From contig NZ_JARJNR010000001.1 in assembly GCF_030143255.1 (NCBI RefSeq), positions 124,001-188,000 on the forward strand: a stretch of 64,000 nucleotides of DNA, given 5' to 3'. Shown piece by piece: positions 35,025-44,691 of this stretch; within the stretch, counting starts at the first letter, position 1; each line of letters opens with the position of its first letter. The stretch comes from Frigidibacter sp. SD6-1 (GTDB lineage Bacteria; Pseudomonadota; Alphaproteobacteria; Rhodobacterales; Rhodobacteraceae). The translations under genes were made by a program, and so were the position numbers. The notes under the pieces are model-generated. The model was not told the DNA's origin. It was given only the letters and a program-made list of their open reading frames with translations, and made no database searches.

Positions 35025-35708
35025 ATGCAGGATTATCAGGAACCGCCGTTCAATCCGGTGCCGCCCGTGGTCTGGGCGGTGCTCTTGCCGATCATCGCGG
35101 TCGAGGTGGTCCTCAGCCTTGGTGCTTCGGGGCTTGCGGGTGGGCCGCAGGCGATCGGCTGGCGGCAATGGGCGTTGCAGACCTTTGCGCTGTCGCCGCA
35201 GATGCTGGACGAGATGATCGCGCGGGGCAGCTGGACCAGCGATTACGTCAAGCGCCTCGTGACCTATCTCTTCTTCCACGCGAGCTTCGTGCACGCCCTG
35301 TTCGTCGCAATCTTCACCCTGGCACTCGGCAAGATGGTGGCGGAGGTGTTCCGGCCATGGGCCTTCCTCGCGATCTTCTTCGGCGCGGGGATCGCGGGCG
35401 CGCTGGTCTATTCGGTGGTGCCGGGGCTCGAGGTCTGGCTGATCGGCGGCTATCCGGCCGCCTACGGGCTGATCGGCGCCTTCACCTTCCTGATCTGGGC
35501 GCGGCTCCGCTCGACCGGCGACAATTCGGCGCGCGCCTTCATGCTGATTGGAACGCTTCTGGGGTTGCAGCTTCTCTTCGGCATGCTCTTCGGCGGCGCG
35601 CCCGACTGGATCGCCGATCTCGCCGGCTTCGCGGCGGGCTTCGGCCTGTCGTTCCTGCTGGTGCCGGGCGGGCCGCAACAGGTCCTCGCCCGCCTTCGCC
35701 GCCGGTAG
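35025..35708 (+). CDS. Rhomboid-family protein lacking catalytic dyad
   Basis: A 227-residue six-helix membrane protein of the rhomboid fold. The family HxxxxH segment is kept as FFHASFVHALF (H85, H90). The active-site loop that normally reads GxSx before the YALxG helix is GGYPAAYGLIG, so the serine is replaced by Tyr143. The partner histidine in the last helix is replaced by Asp198 (DWIADLAGF). It should therefore be a proteolytically inactive pseudo-rhomboid. The ATG at 35025 follows GGGGAGAGG. Divergent from trpS. Confidence 0.85.
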   Translation: MQDYQEPPFNPVPPVVWAVLLPIIAVEVVLSLGASGLAGGPQAIGWRQWALQTFALSPQMLDEMIARGSWTSDYVKRLVTYLFFHASFVHALFVAIFTLALGKMVAEVFRPWAFLAIFFGAGIAGALVYSVVPGLEVWLIGGYPAAYGLIGAFTFLIWARLRSTGDNSARAFMLIGTLLGLQLLFGMLFGGAPDWIADLAGFAAGFGLSFLLVPGGPQQVLARLRRR

Positions 35709-35804
35709 CCGCTCATCGCGCCCTCGCGTGCGCTCTTCGCGGATGCCGACGAGCCCCGAAGGGGCACGAGGAGGCCCGCTGTCGCAATCCGGCCCTGCCC
35801 TGTC

Positions 35805-37352
35805 TCAGCGCCCCGGCCGGGCGAGGCCCGCGCGCAGGTCCGACGGGCGGAAGGCGCCGGTCAGCAAGGCGGCAATCCCATAGACCGCAAATCCAGCGAG
35901 ACAGAGCAGCGCCAGCGCCCAATAGCGGTGGCCCGCCTGGCCAAGCTCGCCCTCAAGCCAGGCGGCGGCAAACCACAGGAAGAGGCCCATCAGGGCCGAT
36001 GACAGGGCGATCCGCCAGGCGCGCGAGCACATGCGCCGATCCCCCTGCGCCGCCTCGCCCATAGCCCGTGTCCCCCACCAAAGCTGCGCGACCATCACCC
36101 AGCCCGAAAGCGTTGTGCCGATCGCAGCGGCGATGAACCCGAAGACGGGTGCCAGCCCGATTGCAAGGCCCGCATTCACCACCATCGACAGAAGCGCGAA
36201 GCGGAACGGCGTCCGCGTGTCTTCCCGGGCAAAGTAAAGCGGCTGCAGCACTTTCTGCAGCACGAAGGCCGGCAGGCCCGCGCCATAGACCGCAAGCGCC
36301 AGCGCCGTCGCGGCCGTATCGTCTGCCCCGAAGGCGCCGCGTTCGTAGAGGACCGAGATCAGCGGCAGCGGGATCACCACCAGCGCAACGGCGGCTGGCA
36401 ACGTGAGGAACAGGCCGAATTCAACCGCCCGGGACAAGGCGTGACGGCTGCCGCCCACGTCGCCCGCCTTCAGGCGGCGCGAGATATCGGGCAGAAGCAC
36501 GATGCCGATGGCTATGCCGACGACGCCAAGCGGCAGTTGATACAGCCGGTCGGCGTAAGAGAGCCAGGCGATGGCGCCGTCGAAGAAAGAACCGACCTGG
36601 CGGCCGACCAAGAGGTTGATCTGCACGACCCCCCCCGCCAACACCGCCGGAAAGGCGATCGACAAGAGCCTGCGGATGTCTGGCGAGAGCGTTGGGCGGC
36701 GGAAGCGCAGCGGATAGCCCATCCGCGCCGCCGCGACCCAGACGAGTGCCAGCTGCGCAAATCCGGTGATGGGTGTCGCCCAGGCCATGGTCAGCCCCAT
36801 GTCCCTACCCGCCCGGTCCGCCCAGACCATCGCGGCGATGAAGATCAGGTTCAACAGGACCGGCGCGCCCGCCGCCGCGATGAAGCGCCCGCCCGCGTTC
36901 AGAAGGCCCGAGAGGAGCGCCGTCAGCGAGATCAGCAGGATATAGGGAAAACAGATGCGGCCGTACTCGGTGGCGATCGCCAGCCTTTCATCCCCGGCAA
37001 AGCCGCTCGCCATGGCAAGCACTAGCCAGGGCATTGCCACCATCGCGACGATGGAAAAGAGCGTGACGACCAGCGCCAGCCCCGTCATCGCATCCTCGGC
37101 GAAGCGCTTCGCATCCTCGCCGCCTTCCAGCTTTTTCGAGAAGATCGGCACGAAAGCGGTGTTGAACGCCCCTTCGGCAAAGAACCGCCGGAACATGTTG
37201 GGCAGAGAGAAGGCCACAAGGAAGGCCTCTGCCACCGGGCCGGTGCCCAGATAGTTCGCCGTCAGAACATCGCGGACAAACCCCGCGATGCGGGAAAGGA
37301 GCGTCCAGGCCCCCACCGTCAGAAAGCCCCTGACCAGACGGATCGGTTTCAT
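35805..37352 (-). CDS. murJ: Lipid II flippase MurJ
   Basis: A 515-residue MVF-family flippase with about 14 membrane helices that moves lipid II across the inner membrane for peptidoglycan synthesis. The family N-terminus GAWTLLSRIAGFVRDVLTA and the motif FNTAFVPIFSK are present. The ATG at 37352 lies 4 bases after the glnD stop; the longer frame to 37400 overlaps glnD and is rejected. The glnD-murJ order is common in alphaproteobacteria. Confidence 0.95.
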   Translation of the reverse strand: MKPIRLVRGFLTVGAWTLLSRIAGFVRDVLTANYLGTGPVAEAFLVAFSLPNMFRRFFAEGAFNTAFVPIFSKKLEGGEDAKRFAEDAMTGLALVVTLFSIVAMVAMPWLVLAMASGFAGDERLAIATEYGRICFPYILLISLTALLSGLLNAGGRFIAAAGAPVLLNLIFIAAMVWADRAGRDMGLTMAWATPITGFAQLALVWVAAARMGYPLRFRRPTLSPDIRRLLSIAFPAVLAGGVVQINLLVGRQVGSFFDGAIAWLSYADRLYQLPLGVVGIAIGIVLLPDISRRLKAGDVGGSRHALSRAVEFGLFLTLPAAVALVVIPLPLISVLYERGAFGADDTAATALALAVYGAGLPAFVLQKVLQPLYFAREDTRTPFRFALLSMVVNAGLAIGLAPVFGFIAAAIGTTLSGWVMVAQLWWGTRAMGEAAQGDRRMCSRAWRIALSSALMGLFLWFAAAWLEGELGQAGHRYWALALLCLAGFAVYGIAALLTGAFRPSDLRAGLARPGR

Positions 37353-37356
37353 CAGC

Positions 37357-40143
37357 TCAGCCAGCCTCGGCTCGTTCCGCACCGGCGGAGATCGCGGCAC
37401 GCAGTTTCTTTTCCAGGCTTTCCTGCTTCGGCTTGCTGTGCAGTTTCAAGCCGAACATGTCCTTGACGTAGAAACTGTCCACCACCTGCGCCCCGTAAGT
37501 CGCAATCACCGCGCTGGCGATATAGATGTTGTTGGATGCGAGCGTGCGCGTCAGATCATAAAGCAGCGCCGGGCGGTCGCGGGTATCGACCTCGATGATC
37601 GTATAGATGTCGGACCCTTCATTGTCGAAGGTCACATGGGTCGGGAAGCGGAACTGCCGTTCGCTTTTCTTGATCTTGTCGCGGTCCTTCAGCGCTTCGC
37701 GCGCCACGACCTCGCCCTTGAGGATCTTCTCGATCGTCTGTTTCAGGCGTGGAATGCGGGCCGGGTCGTAGGGATGGCCATCGCCGTCCTGCACCCAGAA
37801 GATCGCCGTCGCATAGCCGTCCTTCGACGTGTAGGTCCGCGCATCGACCACGTTCGCGCCAGAGAGCGCCAGCGCGCCCGCGAGCCGCGAAAAGATGCCG
37901 GGATGGTCGGCCAGCGCGAAACAGGCGCGCGTGGCGTCATGGTCGTGGTCGGGCTCTATGTCCACGCGGATCTCGTCGTCGGGAATGTCCCGCAGGAGCC
38001 GCGCGAAAATGCTGTGCGCCTGCGTCGACAGACCCTGCCAGTAGGGGTCGTAGTGCCGCGCGGTCTCGGCCCGCAGCTCTTTCGCGTCCCACTCGGGCAG
38101 CGCCTCGCGCAAGCTCCGCTTGGCCTCATCGGTGCGCTTTTCGCGGTTCACGCTTTCAAGGCCGGATTCCAGCGCGACCGTCGTGTCGGCATGAAGGCGA
38201 CGCAGAAGCATGGCCTTCCAGTTGTTCCAGGTGTTTGGTCCGACCCCCCGGATATCGCAGACCGTCAGCACCGTCAGAAGATCGAGCCGTTTCTTGGTCT
38301 TCACCACCTTGGCGAAGTCCCTGACCGTGCGTGGATCGCCGATATCGCGCTTCTGGGCCATGTCGGACATGAAGAGGTGATAGCGCACCAGCCATTCGAC
38401 GGTCTCGCTTTCCTCCGCCGTCAGGCCAAGGCGCGGGCAGACCCGCCGGGCGATCTGGGCGCCGAGAATGGCGTGATCCTCCGGCCGCCCCTTGCCGATG
38501 TCATGCAGCAGAAGCGCGACATACAGCACCTTGCGGTTCACACCCTCCTCGAGGATCGAGGAGGAAAGCGGCAGTTCCTCGATCAGCTCGCCGCGTTCGA
38601 TCTGGGCAAGGATCGAGATCGTCTGGATCGTGTGCTCGTCGACCGTGTAATGATGATAGACGTTGAACTGCATCATCGCCACGATCGGTTCGAACTCCGG
38701 CAGGAAGGCCGCGAGCACCCCCAGTTCGTTCATCCGCCTCAGCGCGCGCTCGGGGTTGCCGTGCTTCAGCATCAGGTCGAGGAAGATGCGGACCGCTTCC
38801 CGGTCCTCGCGCATCTCGTCGTCGATCAGATCGAGGTGCGCGGCAATGACCCGCATCGCTTCGGGATGGATCAGCACGCCCGAACGCAGCGCCTCCTCGA
38901 AGATGCGCAGAAGGTTCAGCTTGTCGGCGACGAAGCTTTTCGGATCGGCGATGTTCAGCCGGCCCCGGTCGATGACATAGCCCGCAGGCAGTTTCCTGCG
39001 CCGCCTCAGAAGCCCCGCAAGCGAGGCCTCGCGCTTGAGATGCCGCGCCTCCATCGCCGTCAGGAAGACCCGCGTCAGCTCGCCCACCCGGGTGGCATGG
39101 CGGAAATAGTCCTGCATGAAATGCTCGACGCCGCGCCTGCCGCCCGTGTCCTGATAGTTCATGCGCGCCGCCACCTCGACCTGCATGTCGAACGACAGCT
39201 TGTCGGCGGCGCGCCCGGCGATCCGGTGCAGGTGCGAGCGGACGGCCCAGAGGAAATCCTCGGCCGCGGCGAAATTCACATATTCCTCGCGCCGGAACAC
39301 GCCCTCGGTCACAAGTTCCGCCGCCTTGCCGACGCCGTGGATATATTTGCCGATCCAGTAGAGCGTCTGCAGGTCGCGCAGGCCGCCTTTTCCTTCCTTC
39401 ACGTTCGGTTCCAGCACATAGCGCTGGCCGCCCTGCCGCTTGTGGCGCTCGGCGCGTTCCTCGAGCTTCGCCTCGATGAATTCGCGCCCCGTCGTGCGGA
39501 AGAGATCCTGTCGCAGCCGGTGACGAAGCTCCACCGCCAGCCGCTCCTCGCCCGCCAGGAACCGGTGCTCCAGAAGCGCGGTACGGATCGTGTAATCTTC
39601 CTTCCCTAGCCGCAGGCAATCCTTCACCGTGCGGCTGGCATGGCCGACCTTCAGCTTCAGGTCCCACAGGATATAGAGCATCGTCTCGATGACGCTCTCG
39701 GCCCATCCGGTCATCTTGTAGGGGGTCAGGAACAGAAGGTCGATGTCGGAGAAGGGCGCAAGCTCCATCCGGCCATAGCCGCCGACGGCAATCGCCGTCA
39801 GCTTTTCCGCCTGGGTCGGGTTCGGTGCCGGGTGCAGGACCTCGGTCGCCAGAAGGAAAGTCGCGCGGATCGTGGCATCCGCCAGCATGGCGCGGGCGCG
39901 CACCGCTTCGCGCGCGCGACGTGGTGCAGCGTCGAAGGCTGCCTCGATATCGGCGCCTGCCTCCTTCCGCGCCGCCGCCAGCGCCTGCACGATCAGCTGG
40001 CGCTGCTCGCGCGGGTCGGAAACCTGCCTCAGCGCGTCCCGCAAGGGCGCCGTGAAGGCCAAAGTGTCATAGACCGGATGCGCCAGCACCCGGCCATTCA
40101 CGCTTGGCGCGTCGTGGGTTCTGAGGTCAGAATCCGGCGCCAC
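37357..40143 (-). CDS. glnD: PII uridylyltransferase/uridylyl-removing enzyme
   Basis: A 928-residue bifunctional sensor of nitrogen status that adds UMP to, and removes it from, PII proteins. The domains in order are: nucleotidyltransferase with VGGYGRMELAPFSDIDLLFL, the linker, the HD phosphohydrolase with LLHDIGKGRPEDH, and two C-terminal ACT domains (one near HPGIFSRLAGAL, one near DRPALLYDLTRTLA). The start at the GTG 40143 gives a 17-base overlap with the upstream gene; an ATG at 40206 would overlap by 80 bases and is less likely. murJ follows 4 bases later. Confidence 0.95.
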   Translation of the reverse strand: MAPDSDLRTHDAPSVNGRVLAHPVYDTLAFTAPLRDALRQVSDPREQRQLIVQALAAARKEAGADIEAAFDAAPRRAREAVRARAMLADATIRATFLLATEVLHPAPNPTQAEKLTAIAVGGYGRMELAPFSDIDLLFLTPYKMTGWAESVIETMLYILWDLKLKVGHASRTVKDCLRLGKEDYTIRTALLEHRFLAGEERLAVELRHRLRQDLFRTTGREFIEAKLEERAERHKRQGGQRYVLEPNVKEGKGGLRDLQTLYWIGKYIHGVGKAAELVTEGVFRREEYVNFAAAEDFLWAVRSHLHRIAGRAADKLSFDMQVEVAARMNYQDTGGRRGVEHFMQDYFRHATRVGELTRVFLTAMEARHLKREASLAGLLRRRRKLPAGYVIDRGRLNIADPKSFVADKLNLLRIFEEALRSGVLIHPEAMRVIAAHLDLIDDEMREDREAVRIFLDLMLKHGNPERALRRMNELGVLAAFLPEFEPIVAMMQFNVYHHYTVDEHTIQTISILAQIERGELIEELPLSSSILEEGVNRKVLYVALLLHDIGKGRPEDHAILGAQIARRVCPRLGLTAEESETVEWLVRYHLFMSDMAQKRDIGDPRTVRDFAKVVKTKKRLDLLTVLTVCDIRGVGPNTWNNWKAMLLRRLHADTTVALESGLESVNREKRTDEAKRSLREALPEWDAKELRAETARHYDPYWQGLSTQAHSIFARLLRDIPDDEIRVDIEPDHDHDATRACFALADHPGIFSRLAGALALSGANVVDARTYTSKDGYATAIFWVQDGDGHPYDPARIPRLKQTIEKILKGEVVAREALKDRDKIKKSERQFRFPTHVTFDNEGSDIYTIIEVDTRDRPALLYDLTRTLASNNIYIASAVIATYGAQVVDSFYVKDMFGLKLHSKPKQESLEKKLRAAISAGAERAEAG

Positions 40144-41305
40144 CGAAGCTTCTCGGGGCGGGATCGACGATGGTGTAGCTGCCGTTCTGGATCTGGGCGA
40201 TGGCAAGGCCGCGCTGGTTGGTGCCGTCGCCCATCAGCCGGAAGATGCCGTTGACGCCCACATAGCCCGCACCTTGCGTCAGCGCCGCACCCGAGAACGG
40301 GTTGGGCTGGCCTGATTTCACCAGCGCACCGATGGCGGCCACGCCATCATAGGCAAGGCCCGCGATCGGATGCGGCAGGTTGCCATATTTCGCGGTGAAA
40401 CGGCTCTGGAAGGCGGTGTTGAGGCCGGGATCGGGCAGCGCGAACCAGCCGCCCTGCAGGCCGGGCAGGCTCAATGTCGCGGGCGGGATATCCCAGCGCG
40501 TCAGGCCCGCATACTGGATCGAGGTCGGGCCAAGGCCCGCCTGCGGCAGCGTCTCGGCCAGAAGCGGCAGGGCGCCCGCGCTGTCTGCGGTGAAGAACAG
40601 GCTCTGCGCGCCGCTCGACCGCGCCGTCGCCACGATGGTGGGGATCGCCGCCGTGACGCCGGGACCGGAGAATTCGTACGGCACCGTGCCCACGATCTTC
40701 GCGCCCGATGCCGCCGCCGCGCGGCTGATCGCGCGGCCGCCGAGATCGCCCTGAGGGGTCTTGTCCTGCGCGATCAGGATATTGCCCTTGCCCTGACGGG
40801 CCGCATAGCCGGTCAGCCGCTGGGCAGCGTTCTGGAAGGTCGGCCCAAGCACGAACACATTGCCGCCCGCAATATCGGTGTTGTTCGAGAAGGACAGGAC
40901 ATTCACCCCCTGACCCTTCACCGCGGCCCCCGCCGCATTGGCGCTGTCGCCGAAGACCGGGCCGAGGATGATCACCGCACCGTCTGCGACCGCCTGGCTC
41001 GCCATCTGCGCCGCGAGAGAGGGATCGGCGCCGGCATCGTAGACGCGCAGGTCGATATCGACCGTTCCCGACAGATCGGCAATCGCCATGTCCGCCGCCT
41101 GCTTCAGGTCCCGCGCGAGAATGTCGTCGCCCGCATTGCCGCTGCCCGCGGGCAACAGCAGCGCGACAGGCACCGGCTTCGTCGGATCCCAGCCCGGGCC
41201 GCGGCTTGTCGTCGGCAAGGGCTCGCAGGCCGCAAGCGCCAGCGCAACCGCCGAGGCGGCGAGCGGCTTCAGGAACTTGCGGCGGCTGAGCGAAACAGAC
41301 AACAT
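40127..41305 (-). CDS. Lipoprotein of the LpoA/Leu-Ile-Val-binding family
   Basis: A 392-residue outer- or inner-membrane lipoprotein of the periplasmic-binding fold type I (LpoA/penicillin-binding-protein-activator group). The signal has a twin-arginine-like SRRKFL and a lipobox ending at C27 (ALALAAC). The mature domain follows the VALLLPAGSGNAGDDILARDLKQAADMA pattern seen in LpoA-like proteins. It may activate a class A PBP, or act as a small-molecule receptor. It is divergent from rsmI, as is common, and upstream of glnD. Confidence 0.85.
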   Translation of the reverse strand: MLSVSLSRRKFLKPLAASAVALALAACEPLPTTSRGPGWDPTKPVPVALLLPAGSGNAGDDILARDLKQAADMAIADLSGTVDIDLRVYDAGADPSLAAQMASQAVADGAVIILGPVFGDSANAAGAAVKGQGVNVLSFSNNTDIAGGNVFVLGPTFQNAAQRLTGYAARQGKGNILIAQDKTPQGDLGGRAISRAAAASGAKIVGTVPYEFSGPGVTAAIPTIVATARSSGAQSLFFTADSAGALPLLAETLPQAGLGPTSIQYAGLTRWDIPPATLSLPGLQGGWFALPDPGLNTAFQSRFTAKYGNLPHPIAGLAYDGVAAIGALVKSGQPNPFSGAALTQGAGYVGVNGIFRLMGDGTNQRGLAIAQIQNGSYTIVDPAPRSFGGAGF

Positions 41306-41410
41306 GAAGGAAACCTCTTCTGGTCCTGGTGCAGGAAGGCTGGATCGAACCTACGGCTTTCGCCGCGTGAAGTAAACGCGCGAGCCGAAACACTGTTCCG
41401 GAGAAACCCC

Positions 41411-42289
41411 ATGAGCGGCCCCCCGCCGAAAAGCCCAGCAAAAGTGCCGCCCGGCCTGCATTTCATCGCCACCCCCATCGGGGCCGCGCGCGATATCACC
41501 CTGCGCGCGCTCGATATTCTGGCGGGCGCCGACGTTCTGGCGGCCGAGGATACCCGCACGCTGCGCCATCTGATGGATATCCACGGCGTGGCTCTCGGTT
41601 CCCGCCCGCTCGTCGCCTATCACGACCATAATGGCGAGGCGGCGCGGCCGAGGCTTCTGGCCTATCTGGCCGAGGGAAAGTCGGTCGCCTACGCGTCCGA
41701 GGCAGGCACGCCGCTGGTCGCCGATCCGGGCTTTCAGCTTGGCCGCGCCGCCATTGCTGCCGGTCACCCGGTGCTTGCCGCGCCGGGGCCTTCGGCGGTG
41801 CTTGCGGCCCTCACCGTATCCGGCCTTCCCTCGGACCGCTTCCTCTTCGCAGGCTTCGCGCCGCCCGCCGCCAAGGCGCGCCGCGACTGGCTGGCCGACC
41901 TGTCGCCCGTGCAGGCGACGCTGATCTGCTACGAATCGCCCAACCGCCTTGCCGACTTCCTCGCCACGGCGACCGAGGTCATGGGCGGTGACCGGCGCGC
42001 CGTGGTCTGCCGCGAGCTGACCAAGAAGTTCGAAGAGGTGATCCGCGGCCCCCTGACCGACCTTGCCGACCGGTTCCGCGACCGCCCGGTGAAGGGCGAG
42101 ATCGTCGTGCTGATCGACCGCCCGGGCGAGCGGCGCTCGGATGACGATACGATCCGTGCGGCACTCGCCGACGCTCTCGGGCGGATGAAGGTGAAGGAGG
42201 CGGCATCGCTGATCGCCGAACTGCACGGCCTGCCCCGGCGCGAGGTCTACCAGATGGCGCTCGACCTGGGCGGGGCGCAGGACCAGTGA
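41411..42289 (+). CDS. rsmI: 16S rRNA 2'-O-methyltransferase RsmI
   Basis: A 292-residue SAM-dependent methyltransferase that 2'-O-methylates C1402 of 16S rRNA. The N-terminus GLHFIATPIGAARDITLRALDIL and the loop AYASEAGTPLVADPG are diagnostic. The ATG at 41411 has GGAGA upstream; the open frame continues far upstream but without family similarity. It overlaps yraN by a GTGA. The divergent LpoA-like gene, rsmI and yraN are a conserved block. Confidence 0.96.
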   Translation: MSGPPPKSPAKVPPGLHFIATPIGAARDITLRALDILAGADVLAAEDTRTLRHLMDIHGVALGSRPLVAYHDHNGEAARPRLLAYLAEGKSVAYASEAGTPLVADPGFQLGRAAIAAGHPVLAAPGPSAVLAALTVSGLPSDRFLFAGFAPPAAKARRDWLADLSPVQATLICYESPNRLADFLATATEVMGGDRRAVVCRELTKKFEEVIRGPLTDLADRFRDRPVKGEIVVLIDRPGERRSDDDTIRAALADALGRMKVKEAASLIAELHGLPRREVYQMALDLGGAQDQ

Positions 42290-42639
42290 CCGGCGCCATG
42301 TCGCATCACGGCGGCCATGCCGCCGAGGAACAGGTCGAGCGCCACTATGCCGCGCGCGGCGCCGTCCCCGCCGCCCGCAACTGGCGCGGCAGCCGCGGCG
42401 AGATCGACCTCGTGCTGCGCGAAGGCGCACGGGTCGTGTTCGTCGAGGTGAAGCAGGCCGAAACCATCGCCTATGCCGCCGAACGGCTCGGCGCCGCCCA
42501 GATCGGCCGCATCCTCGGCGCGGCCAGCGAATTTCTCGCGGGCGAACCGGCCGGTCAGGACACCGAGGTCCGCTTCGACCTCGCCCTCGTGGATGGTCAG
42601 GGCCGGATCGAGGTCATCGCGAACGCCTTCGGCGCCTGA
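42286..42639 (+). CDS. yraN: YraN/UPF0102 endonuclease-like protein
   Basis: A 117-residue protein of the UPF0102 family with a PD-(D/E)XK nuclease-like fold: [26 protein letters not shown] holds the E...D...EVK residues. The start GTG at 42286 overlaps the rsmI stop (GTGA); an ATG at 42298 is an alternative. The biochemical role is not settled. Confidence 0.92.
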   Translation: MTGAMSHHGGHAAEEQVERHYAARGAVPAARNWRGSRGEIDLVLREGARVVFVEVKQAETIAYAAERLGAAQIGRILGAASEFLAGEPAGQDTEVRFDLALVDGQGRIEVIANAFGA

Positions 42640-42715
42640 ACCCGACCGTCCGGGGGCCATTGCATCCGCCCGCCCGCTCGGCCATCACTGGCCCGACAGT
42701 GAAAGGACACGCGCC

Positions 42716-43660
42716 ATGAAGCTCAAGGTCGCCCTGCAGATGGACCCGATCGAGCGGGTCAATATCGACGCCGATTCGACCTTCCGGATCGCCCTGGAGG
42801 CCCAGGCGCGCGGCCATGAGCTCTTCTACTACACGCCCGACCGGCTCTCCTACCGCGAGGGCCGGGTGCTCGCGCGCGGCTGGCCGCTGACCGTCCGGCG
42901 CGAGAAGGGCAACCATTTCACCCTCGGGCCGGAAACCGAAATCGACCTCGCCGACTGGGACGTGGTCTGGCTGCGTCAGGACCCGCCCTTCGACATGGGC
43001 TATATCACCACGACCCATATCCTCGACATGATCCACCCCAAGACCTTGGTGGTGAATGATCCGTTCTGGGTGCGCAATTACCCCGAGAAGCTTCTGGTCC
43101 TGACCTTCCCGCATCTGACGCCGCCCACGCTCATCGCCCGCGACCTCGCGACGATCCGCGCCTTCAAGCATGCCCATGGCGACATCATCCTCAAACCGCT
43201 CTACGGCAACGGCGGGGCAGGGGTGTTCCGCCTCGACCCCAACGACCGCAACCTCGCCTCGCTGCACGAGCTGTTCACCGGCATCAACCGCGAGCCGCTG
43301 ATCGCGCAGAAATACGTCCCCGCCGTGGTCAAGGGCGACAAGCGCATCATCCTCGTCGATGGCGAGCCTGTGGGGGCGATCAACCGGGTGCCCGCCGAGG
43401 GCGAGACGCGCTCGAACATGCATGTGGGCGGGCGGCCCGAGAAAGTGGGTCTCACCGACCGCGACCGCGAGATATGCGCCGCCATCGGCCCCACCCTGCG
43501 CGAAAAGGGCCAGATCTTCGTCGGCATCGACGTGATCGGCGACTGGCTGACCGAAATCAACGTGACCTCGCCCACCGGCATCCAGGAACTGGAACGGTTC
43601 GACGGCACCAATGCGGCGGCGAATATCTGGCAAGCCATCGAGGCGAAGCGCCGGGCATGA
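42716..43660 (+). CDS. gshB: Glutathione synthetase
   Basis: A 314-residue ATP-grasp enzyme that joins gamma-glutamylcysteine and glycine. The characteristic segments are [13 protein letters not shown], the glycine-rich lid [13 protein letters not shown], and [13 protein letters not shown], which carries the metal/ATP ligands. The ATG follows AAAGGA. It overlaps the next gene by ATGA. gshA is not in the window. Confidence 0.97.
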   Translation: MKLKVALQMDPIERVNIDADSTFRIALEAQARGHELFYYTPDRLSYREGRVLARGWPLTVRREKGNHFTLGPETEIDLADWDVVWLRQDPPFDMGYITTTHILDMIHPKTLVVNDPFWVRNYPEKLLVLTFPHLTPPTLIARDLATIRAFKHAHGDIILKPLYGNGGAGVFRLDPNDRNLASLHELFTGINREPLIAQKYVPAVVKGDKRIILVDGEPVGAINRVPAEGETRSNMHVGGRPEKVGLTDRDREICAAIGPTLREKGQIFVGIDVIGDWLTEINVTSPTGIQELERFDGTNAAANIWQAIEAKRRA

Positions 43661-44556
43661 GCCTCAGGCTGCGCCTCGCGACCCTCGGGGCGCGCTGGTT
43701 CGTGCGGCCCTGGCTGTCATCGACGGCGACGCCCGCGCGGGCGCGGCGCGACTTGGAGGTCTTCTCGCTTCTGATACCCGTGCCGCGCAAAACGCTTGTC
43801 CACATCGAGACCGGGGCGCGCCCCGTTCATCGCATCGCCGCGGGTGCTGTCAGAGAGCGGCCCGTCATCCTCTATTTCCACGGCGGCGCCTATGTTGCGG
43901 GCAGTCCGCGGAGCCATCGGTCGTTGCTGGCGCGACTGTCCGCCCTGACCGGGCTTGAGGTTGTGGCCCCTGCCTACCGGCTGGCCCCGGAACACCCGGC
44001 TCCTGCGGCCTTCGAGGATGCGCGGGCCGCCCACGAGAATTTGCTGCGCGAGGGGTTGCGACCGGACGAGATCGTTCTGGCCGGGGACAGCGCCGGGGGC
44101 GGTCTGGCGCTGGCGCTCTTGGCGCACCTCTGCGCGGAGAATCTGCGGCCCGCCGGGCTGGTGGCCTTCTCGCCTTGGGCCGATCTGACGATGAGCGGAG
44201 CTTCGCTTCGCGAGAACGCGGGGCGCGACCCGCTCATCCCGGCGGCGCGCATGGAGGATACGGCGAGGCTGGTCGCGGGTGGTCTGTCCCGCGCCGATCC
44301 ACGGCTCTCGCCGCTCTTTGCAGATGTCCATCGCCCGCCGCCGGTCCATCTGCAGGTCGGATCCAGCGAAGTTCTGCGCGACGATGCGCGTCGCATGGCG
44401 GACCGGCTGCGGGTTGCGGGCGGGACGGTCCGATTGACCGAATGGGCCGGTGCGCCCCATTGTTTCCAGTTTCTCAGCCCGTTCGTTCCCGAGGCACAAG
44501 CCGCATTGCAGGACGCTGCCGATTTCATCGCCAGACTGTCTTCGGACGTCGCGTGA
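43657..44556 (+). CDS. Alpha/beta hydrolase of the HSL lipase/esterase type
   Basis: A 299-residue serine hydrolase of the hormone-sensitive-lipase family. The oxyanion motif is [10 protein letters not shown], the nucleophile elbow is GDSAGGGLA, and the acid and base are in DPLIPA and APHCFQF. The substrate is probably a small acyl ester. It overlaps gshB by 4 bases (ATGA), so the two are co-translated. A 135-base gap without any gene then precedes lepA. Confidence 0.9.
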   Translation: MSLRLRLATLGARWFVRPWLSSTATPARARRDLEVFSLLIPVPRKTLVHIETGARPVHRIAAGAVRERPVILYFHGGAYVAGSPRSHRSLLARLSALTGLEVVAPAYRLAPEHPAPAAFEDARAAHENLLREGLRPDEIVLAGDSAGGGLALALLAHLCAENLRPAGLVAFSPWADLTMSGASLRENAGRDPLIPAARMEDTARLVAGGLSRADPRLSPLFADVHRPPPVHLQVGSSEVLRDDARRMADRLRVAGGTVRLTEWAGAPHCFQFLSPFVPEAQAALQDAADFIARLSSDVA

Positions 44557-44691
44557 CCCGACGCTTGCCCCGTGCCACGCGGCGCGCGGGCAGCCCGAAC
44601 CGCCGGGGTGGGGGCGGGCACCGAGTATCGGAGAATGCGCTGACTTGTGACCCCCTTCCCGCCCTTCTCCAGAACGGCTATACGGCCCGCC

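Noticed and set aside
37288-39609. 773-codon open frame on the plus strand
   Set aside because: Antisense to glnD and murJ, which are certain.
40370-41410. Long N-terminal extension of rsmI
   Set aside because: RsmI homology begins at the ATG 41411 with a ribosome-binding site, and the extension is antisense to the LpoA-like gene.
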